35,905 nucleotides of DNA from Lachnospiraceae bacterium (GCA_022769665.1 JALEIR010000049.1:1-35905); one strand, 5' to 3'; counted from the first letter of the stretch, positions 17,952-26,991 are shown. The notes: generated from the sequence alone by a model not told the origin. Numbers and translations are program-made.

Positions 17952-17978
17952 TAAAGTATTTTTTACCTATGCCGATAA
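17952..17978 (+). promoter_or_regulatory. Sigma-28 (SigD/FliA) flagellar promoter before flgM
   Basis: TAAA (17952-17955), exactly 15 bases, then GCCGATAA (17971-17978): a full match to the flagellar sigma-28 consensus. Transcription should start near 17986, just before the flgM ribosome-binding site GGAGGG at 17991-17996. Confidence 0.92.
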
Positions 17979-18003
17979 ACATTACAGGAAGGAGGGATCC
18001 TTG

Positions 18004-18279
18004 ATGCGTATCGAAGCATATACTCAGGTACAGCAGTTGTATCAGACCAAGAAGGTAAATCAGGCCCGGAAAGAGAGCGGTGTATCCCGTGCAGACCAGG
18101 TGCAGATCAGCAGTTTCGGAAAGGATATCCAGACGGCGAAGGCTGCAGTTGCGGGGAGCCCCGACATCAGAGAGGAACTGACAGCGCCTATCAAAGCAAA
18201 GATTCAGAACGGCACATACAGTGTTGACAATGGAAGCTTTGCTGAAAAGCTGTTGCAGAAGTATGAGGAAATGAGGTAG
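18004..18279 (+). CDS. flgM: Anti-sigma-28 factor FlgM
   Basis: A 91-residue protein that binds and restrains sigma-28 until the hook is complete. It has the FlgM pattern: a polar, disordered N-terminal half with DQVQISSFGKDIQ (compare the family's D.V.iS..a) and a helical C-terminal half (REELTAPIKAKIQNGTYSVDNGSFAEKLLQK read in two parts: VRE.. IQNGTYSVD and FAEKLL). The ATG at 18004 is 7 bases after GGAGGG; the TTG at 18001 and longer frames are less well placed. It is directly under a consensus sigma-28 promoter, giving the usual feedback loop, and heads the flgN-flgK-flgK-flgL-fliW-csrA block. Confidence 0.92.
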   Translation: MRIEAYTQVQQLYQTKKVNQARKESGVSRADQVQISSFGKDIQTAKAAVAGSPDIREELTAPIKAKIQNGTYSVDNGSFAEKLLQKYEEMR

Positions 18280-18287
18280 GAAGTCCC

Positions 18288-18806
18288 GTGGCCAGTTTAA
18301 TGGAAAACCTGATAGAGGTACTTGAACAGGAAAGTAATGAATATGAGGGACTTCTGAGCCTGTCTCAGAAAAAGACACCGGTTATCGTAAGCGGTAATCT
18401 GGAAGAATTACAAAAAATCACGGATGATGAACAGGAATTGGTAAGCAGAATCAACCGTCTGGAAAAAAGACGGATAGAAACCACTGCGGATATCGCCAAT
18501 GTGTTGAACAGGGATGTTACAACCTTAAAGCTTGCAAATCTGATTGAAATGCTGGCTTCGAGACCGGCTGAACAAAGGAAGCTGGCAGAAGCCCATGACA
18601 GATTACAGGTATCGGTACGGGAGTTGAAACGGACCAATGAACAGAACAGAGAGCTGTTGGCAAACGCTCTTGAAATGGTGGAGTTTGAGATGAATCTCCT
18701 GCAGGCTTCCAAGGCTGCGCCGGAGACGGCAAACTACACGAAAGGCGCGTACAACGCAGGGGATACCATGGGTATTCCCTCCGGAGGATTTGATGCCAAG
18801 CAGTAA
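18288..18806 (+). CDS. flgN: FlgN-family chaperone for hook-filament junction proteins
   Basis: A 172-residue, mostly helical cytoplasmic protein (coiled coil through about residues 1-145) that should hold FlgK and FlgL before export. The start ENLIEVLEQESNEYEGLLSLSQKK and central KL.NLIEML match the FlgN pattern. The GTG at 18288 is favoured by AGGAAG at 18278-18283; an ATG at 18300 would be too far from it. The C-terminal tail (NYTKGAYNAGDTMG) is low complexity. It sits between flgM and flgK, the standard place. Confidence 0.88.
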   Translation: MASLMENLIEVLEQESNEYEGLLSLSQKKTPVIVSGNLEELQKITDDEQELVSRINRLEKRRIETTADIANVLNRDVTTLKLANLIEMLASRPAEQRKLAEAHDRLQVSVRELKRTNEQNRELLANALEMVEFEMNLLQASKAAPETANYTKGAYNAGDTMGIPSGGFDAKQ

Positions 18807-18823
18807 CAACAGAGGTGATATTT

Positions 18824-20584
18824 ATGCCGTTAATGGGGAGCTTATACATAGGAGCATCCGGATTACAGACCAGTCAAAATGCGCTGAACACCACAGCGCA
18901 TAATCTTTCTAATATAGATACAACCGGCTACACAAGGCAGCAGGTGCAGTTGTCGGATAAGCGGTATCTTACGCTTTCTGTGGACCCGAACTCTGTCAAC
19001 AACAAACAGACAGGCTTGGGCGTCACTTATTCCAGGGTAAAACAAATCAGAGATTATTTTTTGGATAAAACATACCGCAAAGAATCGGGGCGGAGTATGT
19101 TTTATGAAGTGTCCACCGAGGTAATGGAGGAGGTGGAGAGCCAGCTTGGAGAGATGAACGGGGAGGCTTTCCAGACTACCATTACGGACTTCTGGACTGC
19201 TGTCCAGGAATTGGCAAAGGACCCTGCCAGCTCTGTGACGCAGGGACTGCTGGTGCAGAGGGCTTCAGAGTTTGTAGAGCGTGCAAACGCTGTCTATGAG
19301 GGGCTTTCCTCCTATCAGGATAATCTGAATACGCAGATTAAAAGCCAGGTCGACAAAATCAATGACTATGGGAAAAAGCTTCTTACATTAAACGATCAGA
19401 TACGTGCGATTGAGTCAGGCGGTATTGAGCATGCCAATGATTTGAGAGATGCCAGAAACCAGGTGCTGGATGAACTGGCAGAGCTGACAAGTATTAATTA
19501 TTCAGAGGATTTATACGGCAATGTAGCCGTTCAGATAGAAGGAGTCGATTTTGTCAAAGGAGGTACATGCTATGAAATCGGCATGTATGTGGATGTAAAT
19601 ACAGGTTTTTATACCCCTTTTTGGCCCCAGAACGCTTCTTATCACATGATGGATAACGGAACGCGGGAGTACAACATTGATGGGGCGGAAGTATTTAATC
19701 TCAACAGAGAAATTTCCTCCGACTTAAACACCGATATCGGCGGTCTGAAGGCCATGCTTCTTGCGAGAGGCGATCACAGGGCGGATTACACGGACATCGA
19801 AGGGGATTACGACAGTATTTCCCAGTCGGTTGTCATGAACATTCAGGCGGAATTTGATCAGCTGATTCACAGCGTCGTGACAAAGGTAAACGGAATTTTG
19901 GCAGATGCAGCCGGAGTACTGCAGGGAGAAATCACACTGGACGACGGTACCACACTGGAAAATGTCAGATTTTCCGATGTGAATCCGGAAGGCTATATGC
20001 GCAGGGAGGACGGAAGTCCGATACAGCTTTTCGGAAAGATATCCACAGACAATTACAGAAAAGTGTCCGGTACGGTAACCTACGAGGATGCGGACGGAAA
20101 TATCAAGACGGAGACCGGCGAGTTCTGGGTTTACAACGAGGAAGACCCCGATGCTTCGGAGACATTGTATTCCGTGAAAAACCTGCAGATTGACCAGGAG
20201 CTGATGCAGAGACCGGCGATGCTGGGATTCAGACTCCCTGACGGTTCGGAGGATACGAAGACAGCGGAGGCGCTGAAGGCTGCTTTTACAGAGGAAGCCT
20301 ACACCCTGAATCCGAATGTGAAAAAGAAAACCACCTTTGTGGATTACTATACCGATTTGGTTTCCCAGGTGGCAAATTCCGGGGCGGTTTATCGCAGCAT
20401 TTATACAAATCAGGAGAGCACTGTAGAGTCCGCAAACAGTGCCAGGGAGCAGGTGATTGGTGTCTCCTCGGACGAGGAGCTGTCCAATATGATAAAGTTT
20501 CAGAATGCATACAATGCTTCCAGCCGTTATATCAATGTCATCAGTGAGATGCTGGAGCATATCATCAATACATTAGGAGTGTAG
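18824..20584 (+). CDS. flgK: Flagellar hook-associated protein FlgK (copy 1)
   Basis: First hook-filament junction protein, exported through the flagellar channel. The 586-residue protein has the conserved N-terminal helix region (LYIGASGLQTSQNALNTTAHNLSNIDTTGYTRQQV, e.g. NTTAHNLSNIDTTGYTRQ at about residues 22-39) and matching C-terminal helix (NMIKFQNAYNASSRYINV to the end). The middle is variable, as is usual. The ATG at 18824 is 6 bases after AGAGGTG. It is followed 15 bases later by a second FlgK gene. Slightly longer than enteric FlgK (about 550). Confidence 0.95.
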   Translation: MPLMGSLYIGASGLQTSQNALNTTAHNLSNIDTTGYTRQQVQLSDKRYLTLSVDPNSVNNKQTGLGVTYSRVKQIRDYFLDKTYRKESGRSMFYEVSTEVMEEVESQLGEMNGEAFQTTITDFWTAVQELAKDPASSVTQGLLVQRASEFVERANAVYEGLSSYQDNLNTQIKSQVDKINDYGKKLLTLNDQIRAIESGGIEHANDLRDARNQVLDELAELTSINYSEDLYGNVAVQIEGVDFVKGGTCYEIGMYVDVNTGFYTPFWPQNASYHMMDNGTREYNIDGAEVFNLNREISSDLNTDIGGLKAMLLARGDHRADYTDIEGDYDSISQSVVMNIQAEFDQLIHSVVTKVNGILADAAGVLQGEITLDDGTTLENVRFSDVNPEGYMRREDGSPIQLFGKISTDNYRKVSGTVTYEDADGNIKTETGEFWVYNEEDPDASETLYSVKNLQIDQELMQRPAMLGFRLPDGSEDTKTAEALKAAFTEEAYTLNPNVKKKTTFVDYYTDLVSQVANSGAVYRSIYTNQESTVESANSAREQVIGVSSDEELSNMIKFQNAYNASSRYINVISEMLEHIINTLGV

Positions 20585-20599
20585 TCAGGAGGGAAAATA

Positions 20600-22519
20600 A
20601 TGCCTTCTCAATTTTTTGGATTAAATATTGCATATACGGGTCTGCTGGCAAACAACGCGGCATTGAATACCACGTCGAACAATATTGCAAATGTGCAGAC
20701 GGAAGGCTACAGCAGGCAGCAGGTGAATCAGCAGGCTGCCAGTGCGCTGCAGATTTTTCAGACCTACGGCTGCGCAGGTGCCGGAGTGGAGACTCTTTCC
20801 ATCGAAAGAATCAGAGATGAATTTTACGACGGCAGATTCTGGGATAATAATGCCAAGGTGGGAGAGTACAGCCAAAAGCAGTACTATATGACGCAGATTG
20901 AGACGTATTTCGATGACAATGGCAAGAATGCAGGCTTTAAGACAATTTTTGACCAACTTATGACCACCGGCTTACAGGAGCTGATGAAGACACCGGACGA
21001 TGCTACGGCCAAGTCCCAGTTTGTCGGATATGCGGGAGCTCTGGCAGAATACTTTAACGGTCTGGCGGGCAATATGGAGAAGCTTCAGAAAGATGTGAAT
21101 CAGGAGATTAAGCTGAAGGTGGATGAAATTAACTCTCTTGCCGGAGAGATAGCCACACTGAATAAGCAGATTAATACCATCGAGCTCACCGGAGTGAATG
21201 CCAATGAGCTTCGTGACAGAAGAGCACTCCTGATTGATCAGCTTTCCGAGATTGTTGATGTGGATGTGAAGGAAATTCCGATTACAGATACAAACAATCC
21301 GGAAAGAGAGACAGGGGCAAACCGCTTTATCATCAAGATTGCGGGCGGACAGATTCTGGTGGACGACAGCGATTATAACGGTCTGGAGTGCGTAGCCAGA
21401 GAAAACTATGAAAAGGTAAATCAGACAGATATTGAAGGCCTGTATGATATTTACTGGAGCAATGGTCAGAAGTTCAATCTTTACAATGCAGCCATGGGCG
21501 GAGCGCTGAAGGGCCTTGTGGAGATGCGGGACGGCAACAACGGAGAAAATTTTACCGGGCTGGTAACGGGAACGGGTGTGACCGGTGACGGCAGCCGGGA
21601 CACGGTCACCATCCAGGTGAGCAGGGACTATCTTCAGGATTTGAACAAATGTAATTTGTCCGACAACGGCGGTGTGATCAATCTGGGCAATCAGGAGTTT
21701 TATTATGATTCCTGGAGCTTTCAAATCAGTTATGATGCAGACGGAAAAGAGGTATATTCCTATACCTTTACCCTGTCCGACAGGGAGAAAAATCCGGTCA
21801 GGCTGACGAATGACAGAGTGGGAAAAACAGCCTCCATCGGCTCGGCAATTGCGTATCAGGGTGTTCCGTATTACATGAAGCAGATGAACGAGTGGGTAAG
21901 AACCTTTTCCCAGAAGTTTAATGATATTCTGACCTCGGGATATGATTCCGCCGGAGAGCAGGGAATTAAGATGTTTACCGGAGATCATGCTACTACGGAC
22001 GAGCAGTTTGATTTTCCGGAGGAGTACAGATACGATACTTTTACCTACGAGGACTTCCAAAGAAACGGTGCCTTTACCGTGGATGTGTCGAATGACAGTT
22101 ATTACAGACTGAAGGCATCTAATTTCAGCGTCCTTGCAGCTATGGAGTTGGATCCCTCCAGACTGGCCAACAGAAAAGACCGGGGCGACGGCGTGGAACA
22201 GAATGACCTTCTGGAAGAGCTGAAGGACCTTGCTACAAACAAAAACAGAATGAGTTTCCGGGGTTCTTCCGCATCCGAATTTTTACAGTGTGTACTGTCC
22301 GATGTGGCGCTGAATGCACAGAGAGCCAATACCTTTTATCAGAACTTTAAGGATATTTCAGGAACCATTGATACCCAGAGAGCTTCCATCTCCGGCGTGG
22401 ATGAGGACGAAGAGGCGGTAAATCTTGTGAAATATCAGAACGGTTACAACCTCGCCTCTAAAATGATTCAGACATTAACCGAAATATATGACAGATTGAT
22501 TTTGCAGACCGGCGTATGA
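20600..22519 (+). CDS. flgK: Flagellar hook-associated protein FlgK (copy 2)
   Basis: A 639-residue second FlgK paralogue: N-terminal LNIAYTGLLANNAALNTTSNNIANVQTEGYSRQQV (core NTTSNNIANVQTEGYSRQ), D1 helices to about residue 215, a larger variable insert, and the C-terminal EAVNLVKYQNGYNLASKMIQ. The two copies are clearly diverged, so this is not a recent duplication. The ATG follows AGGAGGG at 20587-20593. Two FlgKs could form a junction of two protein layers, assemble at different stages, or one could substitute for a specialised adaptor; sequence alone does not decide. Confidence 0.93.
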   Translation: MPSQFFGLNIAYTGLLANNAALNTTSNNIANVQTEGYSRQQVNQQAASALQIFQTYGCAGAGVETLSIERIRDEFYDGRFWDNNAKVGEYSQKQYYMTQIETYFDDNGKNAGFKTIFDQLMTTGLQELMKTPDDATAKSQFVGYAGALAEYFNGLAGNMEKLQKDVNQEIKLKVDEINSLAGEIATLNKQINTIELTGVNANELRDRRALLIDQLSEIVDVDVKEIPITDTNNPERETGANRFIIKIAGGQILVDDSDYNGLECVARENYEKVNQTDIEGLYDIYWSNGQKFNLYNAAMGGALKGLVEMRDGNNGENFTGLVTGTGVTGDGSRDTVTIQVSRDYLQDLNKCNLSDNGGVINLGNQEFYYDSWSFQISYDADGKEVYSYTFTLSDREKNPVRLTNDRVGKTASIGSAIAYQGVPYYMKQMNEWVRTFSQKFNDILTSGYDSAGEQGIKMFTGDHATTDEQFDFPEEYRYDTFTYEDFQRNGAFTVDVSNDSYYRLKASNFSVLAAMELDPSRLANRKDRGDGVEQNDLLEELKDLATNKNRMSFRGSSASEFLQCVLSDVALNAQRANTFYQNFKDISGTIDTQRASISGVDEDEEAVNLVKYQNGYNLASKMIQTLTEIYDRLILQTGV

Positions 22520-22562
22520 CGGAAAGATTTTCTATTGATATGACGGAAAGGCAGGGGAATAT

Positions 22563-24164
22563 ATGAGAATTACAAACAAAATCATGCAGCGCAACAACTT
22601 GTCCAATATCAATACAAACAAGGTTTACCAGGATAAGCTGAGCACGCAGATGTCTACCCAGAAAAAAATAAACCGTCCTTCCGACGACCCCGTTGTGGCA
22701 ATCCGTGCCCTGCGCCTGCGCAGTAACGTAACTGAGATAACACAGTACTACAGCAAGAATATTCCCGATGCGGAGAGCTGGCTCAGTGTCACCGAGGATG
22801 CTCTGAAAAATCTGACACAGATTATGACCAACATGATCAGCCAGTGTACCAAGGGTTCAAACGGCGCCCTGAAGACGGAGGACCGGCAGATTATTCTGGA
22901 GCAGATGAAGGCTTTGGGCGAAGAGGTTTACAGTACCGGTGACGCCGATTATGCGGGAAGATATGTGTTTACCGGATACCGCACGGACACTTCCTTAAGC
23001 TTTGAAAAGGAACAGACACTGAACTATAAGATTACGGAGCAGTTGGACAGCAGTGCCATCGATTCGGTGGTGAAGGTAAATGTTGAAAACGGAAACGGCA
23101 AGAGCCTTTTTGATTTAAATTTGGCAAATTTTCAGGATGCGGACATGTTGATTAACGAAGAGGATATTGCCTCTGTGGAGGTTCATCGTATCAGGCTTTC
23201 TTATGACAGCTGTTCCGATTACAGTCAAACTGTCTCAAGCCCCAGTATCAGCTATATAGATGAAAACGGGGTGGAGCAGACCTGGACCGGACTGATTGAC
23301 GACAATGATCCCGCTGCGGGAGGAGATATCCGTCTGATACATTCCTATGATAATCCTTATGTTGCAGCCGCAAATGATGCAGACGCTGTGATTTATGTGC
23401 CGGAGACGGGAGAAATCCTGTTGGGTGAAAACAGATACAAGACCCTGATGGGTACCTCAGACGATGACACTACGGTGAAAAACGAAGCGGAAATCCGCGT
23501 CACTTATGAGAAGAACAGCTGGCAGAAAGGGGATTTGCGACCGGAACATTACTTTTATTGTGAGGCTGCTCCCGGAACAAACGATGCCATTGTATATAAC
23601 AGCTCTTATCTCACCGACAATGCGGAACGTCAGGAAATAGAATATGATGTTGGCTTTAATCAGACCATCCGCGTTAATTCCACTGCCGACCAGTGCTTTC
23701 AGCACGGCATCGGGCGTGAGGTGGATGATTTGGTGAATGCCATGCAGGATGTGCAGGATTTGGAAACTGTAAAGAGTAATATAGAAAAAATGTTAAAATC
23801 CGCAGAGGAAGGAAGCACTACGGCAGAAACGCTGCAGACCCAGCTTGATGCGGTGGAAAAAGCACTCACCTACGCAAAGGATAAGGAACAGAAGATGTTT
23901 GAAAAGGGAATTACTTCCTTCCAGGGCTACCTTGACGATGCCAGCTTTTGCATTACGGAGTGCGGTACCAGAAGCAGTAAGCTTTCTCTGATTAAGAATC
24001 GTATGCAGAACCAGAAGACCACCTTTGAAACACTGAAGAGCGAAAACGAAGATATTGACATAACAGAAGTTGCAATTCAGCTGTCCAGTGCGGAACTAAC
24101 CTATCAGGCTGCGCTGATGGCAACCGGAAAGGTGAGCCAGACAACGCTGCTGAACTATATTTAA
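22563..24164 (+). CDS. flgL: Flagellar hook-associated protein FlgL (enlarged)
   Basis: Second junction protein, joining FlgK to the flagellin filament. N-terminal MRITNKIMQRNNLSNINTN and KINRPSDDPVVAIRALRLRS, and C-terminal SSAELTYQAALMATGKVSQTTLLNYI, are typical FlgL/flagellin ends. At 533 residues it is well above the roughly 300 of enteric or Bacillus FlgL; the excess lies between about residues 150 and 390, an acidic beta-rich insert probably exposed on the outside. The ATG at 22563 follows AGGCAGGGGAA. Confidence 0.94.
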   Translation: MRITNKIMQRNNLSNINTNKVYQDKLSTQMSTQKKINRPSDDPVVAIRALRLRSNVTEITQYYSKNIPDAESWLSVTEDALKNLTQIMTNMISQCTKGSNGALKTEDRQIILEQMKALGEEVYSTGDADYAGRYVFTGYRTDTSLSFEKEQTLNYKITEQLDSSAIDSVVKVNVENGNGKSLFDLNLANFQDADMLINEEDIASVEVHRIRLSYDSCSDYSQTVSSPSISYIDENGVEQTWTGLIDDNDPAAGGDIRLIHSYDNPYVAAANDADAVIYVPETGEILLGENRYKTLMGTSDDDTTVKNEAEIRVTYEKNSWQKGDLRPEHYFYCEAAPGTNDAIVYNSSYLTDNAERQEIEYDVGFNQTIRVNSTADQCFQHGIGREVDDLVNAMQDVQDLETVKSNIEKMLKSAEEGSTTAETLQTQLDAVEKALTYAKDKEQKMFEKGITSFQGYLDDASFCITECGTRSSKLSLIKNRMQNQKTTFETLKSENEDIDITEVAIQLSSAELTYQAALMATGKVSQTTLLNYI

Positions 24165-24184
24165 GAAAGGTACAGGTATTTAGT

Positions 24185-24643
24185 ATGAAAATTCAGACAA
24201 AAATTTTCGGAGAAATTGAAATTGCGGATGATAAGATTATTACATTTGAAAACGGAATTATCGGCTTTCCCGAGCTGAAACGTTTTGCCCTGCTTCATGA
24301 CGAGGAAAAGGGAACAAATGTGGGAATCCGCTTCCTGCAGTCATTAGACGAACCGGGCTTTGCCATGCCCGTAATGGATCCTCTGGTAGTAAAACCGGAC
24401 TATGACCCTGAGGTAAATGATGAGTTGCTGGCAGCTGCCGGAAATATCAATGAGAACAATATTCTGGTACTGGTAACCGCTACCATTCCCGGTGATTTGA
24501 CCCAGATGAGCGTCAATCTGCAGGGGCCCTTCGTCATCAACGTGGAAGAACACAAAGCATGCCAGATTATTGTGGAAAACGGAGATTATCCCGTTAAATT
24601 CCCCATATATGAAATTTTGCAGGCAAGAAAGGCAGGTGAGTAG
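24185..24643 (+). CDS. fliW: Flagellar assembly factor FliW
   Basis: A 152-residue cytoplasmic protein that binds CsrA and flagellin and so couples filament assembly to translation. Signature stretches are ITFENGIIGFPELKRFAL (about 19-36), FAMPVMDPLVV and NLQGPFVIN. The ATG follows AAGAAAGGTACAGG. Its stop overlaps the csrA ribosome-binding site and csrA starts 1 base later, the usual fliW-csrA pair. Confidence 0.97.
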   Translation: MKIQTKIFGEIEIADDKIITFENGIIGFPELKRFALLHDEEKGTNVGIRFLQSLDEPGFAMPVMDPLVVKPDYDPEVNDELLAAAGNINENNILVLVTATIPGDLTQMSVNLQGPFVINVEEHKACQIIVENGDYPVKFPIYEILQARKAGE

Positions 24644-24644
24644 A

Positions 24645-24863
24645 ATGCTGGCGTTGTCAAGAAAGAAAAATGAAGCGATTGTAATCAACAACAATATTGA
24701 GGTTACCATCCTGGAGGTAAAGGGCGATCAGGTGAAGGTCGGCATTACGGCTCCCAAGGAGGTTCCCGTATACCGCAAAGAGGTTTATGTACAGATTCAA
24801 AATGCAAATAAGGAAGCTGTCACGGCAGAAGGCATGGAGGCCTTAAAAAATCTTCTGGGATGA
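24645..24863 (+). CDS. csrA: Carbon storage regulator CsrA
   Basis: A 72-residue RNA-binding dimer that blocks translation of target mRNAs, classically flagellin in Firmicutes, and is titrated by FliW. It opens MLALSRKKNEAIVIN and carries VKVGITAPKEVPVYRKEVY, where the RNA-contacting Arg of the VYRKE strand is present. The ATG at 24645 is preceded by AGGTGAG inside the fliW end. Longer upstream frames overlap fliW and are rejected. Confidence 0.97.
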   Translation: MLALSRKKNEAIVINNNIEVTILEVKGDQVKVGITAPKEVPVYRKEVYVQIQNANKEAVTAEGMEALKNLLG

Positions 24864-24905
24864 TGAAGACGGTGCAGCCTGAAATTGATTTCGGTAATGG
24901 AAGCG

Positions 24906-24944
24906 GGGAAGCGCAAAAATTTGTGCTTCCCTGTTAATATTTTG
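24906..24944 (+). terminator. Terminator-like hairpin after csrA
   Basis: GGGAAGCGCAAA (24906-24917) pairs with TTTGTGCTTCCC (24920-24931) with one G-U pair; a T-rich but interrupted tract (TGTTAATATTTT) follows. It probably ends the flgM-csrA transcript, and its 3' edge abuts the next sigma-28 promoter. Confidence 0.7.
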
Positions 24945-24961
24945 AGGTAAGTCGCCGATAA
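24935..24961 (+). promoter_or_regulatory. Sigma-28 flagellar promoter before flaG
   Basis: TAAT (24935-24938, one mismatch to TAAA), 15 bases, GCCGATAA (24954-24961, full match). It starts the flaG-fliD-fliS-fliT-like transcript. Confidence 0.88.
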
Positions 24962-25006
24962 AGAAAATAGAAAATCAGAAACAGATTTCACACGGAGGTG
25001 GGTATT

Positions 25007-25438
25007 ATGGCAATTGAACCGATTTCAAGTATGATGACCGTACAGGCACAGGGAAGTGTGGTACAAAAACAGCAACCCGTACAGACTGAGAAGCCGGAGA
25101 GTGCGGAAAGCAGTGCAAGAGCTGCAGAAAGAGTAGATCAGACCACAAATATTGTGGAAAATGCCCAGGAAAAGGGACGGGCAGACGGCGGCGAGCAGCA
25201 GGGAAAGGAACAGCAGGCTTCCAATGAGCAGATTCGTAAGGCTGTGGAGCAGCTGAATAAGAGCATGGCAAATTCCGAGGCTGTGTTCGGTATTCATGAG
25301 GATACCAACCGTGTAACCATAAAAATTGTGGATAAGACCACGAAGGAAGTCATCAAGGAATTACCGCCCGAGAAAACCCTTGATATGATTGCAAGGGTAT
25401 GGGATATGGCGGGCATTCTTGTGGATGAGAGACGTTAG
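25007..25438 (+). CDS. flaG: FlaG-family flagellar protein
   Basis: A 143-residue protein with a long polar N-terminal half rich in Gln, Glu and Ala (about residues 15-85) and a conserved C-terminal half: QLNKSMANSEAVFGIHEDTNR, VTIKIVDKTTKEVIKELPPEKTLDMIARVWDMAGILVDERR (core VIKELPPEKTLD). FlaG proteins affect filament length or stability; the mechanism is not clear in Firmicutes. The ATG at 25007 follows GGAGGTG at 24994-25000. It comes just before fliD, the usual order. Confidence 0.92.
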   Translation: MAIEPISSMMTVQAQGSVVQKQQPVQTEKPESAESSARAAERVDQTTNIVENAQEKGRADGGEQQGKEQQASNEQIRKAVEQLNKSMANSEAVFGIHEDTNRVTIKIVDKTTKEVIKELPPEKTLDMIARVWDMAGILVDERR

Positions 25439-25449
25439 GAGGAAATGAC

Positions 25450-26991
25450 ATGGCAATGAGACTGAGCGGACTGATGTCCGGTATGGATACGGAGTCCATC
25501 GTCCAGCAGCTGGTGGAAGCCAAGAGCACCAAGGTGGAGACAGCAAAGAAGGACCAGACAAAGCTGCAGTGGAAACAGGATATCTGGAAAGAGCTGAATA
25601 CAAAACTGAAAAATCTGCAGTCGAAATACCTCAGTAATATGCGTTTTTCCGACGCCTACAGCAAAAAAACCACAAAGGTTTCCAACAGCAGTGCGGTAAG
25701 CGTAATTACCGGTGAGGGCGCCGTGAACGGCGTACAGAGTCTGGTGGTTAATCAGCTTGCCAAGACGGCATACCTCACAGGAGGGGAAGTCTCTAAAATC
25801 GCGGGCGCAAGTGAAGATGAACTGAATGCGCTGACAAAGATGAGCGATTTGATGACCTTCGACACGGATGCCGACGGAAACGAGATAGCTAAAAATCTGA
25901 AGCTGACGAAGCAGGACGGCACGGAGGTGGACATTGAGCTGACTTCGGAGACAACCATATCCGACATACTGACCAAGCTGAAGGAGCAGGGCCTCAATGC
26001 AAATTTCGATGCAAAGCAAAAGAGATTTTTTATCAGTGCCAAGGAATCCGGTGAGGACAACAACTTTAAAATCACCGGTGATGACAGCACGCTGAAGGCG
26101 CTGGGGTTAAACATTCCCCCGAAGGACTCCGATGAGATTGGTGCCACCTTTATTGAGGGACAGAATGCGGAAATTACTTTAAACGGTGCAACCTTTAAAA
26201 GTAATGACAATGTATTTGAAATTAACGGGCTTACCTTTACGGCACTGAGCGAAACAAACGGAGAGGAAGTAACGGTTACCACACAGCAGGATACCGACGG
26301 CATCTATGACATGATTAAGAATTTCCTCAAGGAGTACAATTCCTTAATCAATGAGATGGATAAGCTTTATAATGCGGATTCTGCCAAGGATTACGAGCCC
26401 CTGACCGATGAGGAAAAGGAGGCTATGTCCGATGATGAGGTAGAAAAGTACGAGCAGAAGATTAAGGATTCCCTGCTTCGCAGAGACAGCTCGTTAAGCA
26501 GTATCAGCTCCGCCCTGAAGGAGACCATGATGAAGGGTGCCGAGGTGAACGGCAAGACAATGTATTTGTCCGAATTCGGTATTGAAACCCTGAGCTATTT
26601 TGTGGCGGCGGACAATGAGAAGAACGCTTATCATATTGACGGAGATGCGGATGACAGTGATACATCCGGAAATGCAGATAAGCTCAAGAGCATGATTGCA
26701 TCGGATCCCGATACTGTAATCAGCTTCTTTACAAAGCTTTCACAGAATCTGTATTCCGCCATGTCCGACCAGTCCAAGGCCGTGGAAGGCTACAGAAGCT
26801 TCGGCAGCTTTTATGATGATAAGAAGATGAAATCCGATTATGAGGATTACACCTCAAAAATCAAGGAGCTGGAGCAAAAGCTGTCAGATTACGAAGATAA
26901 ATGGTATGACAAGTTTGCGGCAATGGAGACTGCTATGGCAAAGATGCAGAACAATGCCAACGCAGTGACCAGCCTGTTGGGCGGTTCATAA
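25450..26991 (+). CDS. fliD: Flagellar filament cap protein FliD
   Basis: Cap protein (HAP2) at the filament tip that folds incoming flagellin. The 513-residue product shows N-terminal LSGLMSGMDTESIVQQLVEAKS, a central D2/D3 region with AEITLNGATFKSNDNVFEINGLTFTALS (the recurring A.i.lnG... vs. n.i....G.t..l pattern) and C-terminal FLKEYNSLINEMDKLYNAD plus coiled-coil YEDYTSKIKELEQKLSDYEDKW. The ATG follows AGGAGGAAATG. It is cotranscribed with flaG and fliS. Confidence 0.96.
   Translation: MAMRLSGLMSGMDTESIVQQLVEAKSTKVETAKKDQTKLQWKQDIWKELNTKLKNLQSKYLSNMRFSDAYSKKTTKVSNSSAVSVITGEGAVNGVQSLVVNQLAKTAYLTGGEVSKIAGASEDELNALTKMSDLMTFDTDADGNEIAKNLKLTKQDGTEVDIELTSETTISDILTKLKEQGLNANFDAKQKRFFISAKESGEDNNFKITGDDSTLKALGLNIPPKDSDEIGATFIEGQNAEITLNGATFKSNDNVFEINGLTFTALSETNGEEVTVTTQQDTDGIYDMIKNFLKEYNSLINEMDKLYNADSAKDYEPLTDEEKEAMSDDEVEKYEQKIKDSLLRRDSSLSSISSALKETMMKGAEVNGKTMYLSEFGIETLSYFVAADNEKNAYHIDGDADDSDTSGNADKLKSMIASDPDTVISFFTKLSQNLYSAMSDQSKAVEGYRSFGSFYDDKKMKSDYEDYTSKIKELEQKLSDYEDKWYDKFAAMETAMAKMQNNANAVTSLLGGS

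Noticed and set aside
19724..20560. 278-codon minus-strand open frame opposite flgK copy 1
   Set aside because: Shadow frame; no ribosome-binding site and no domain.
20972..22060. 362-codon minus-strand open frame opposite flgK copy 2
   Set aside because: Long only because of the codon usage of the FlgK strand; no start signals or recognisable domain.
24964..25006. CsrA-binding site at the flaG ribosome-binding region (ACACGGAGG)
   Set aside because: A single GGA overlapping a normal Shine-Dalgarno without a second site or a clear hairpin is not enough.
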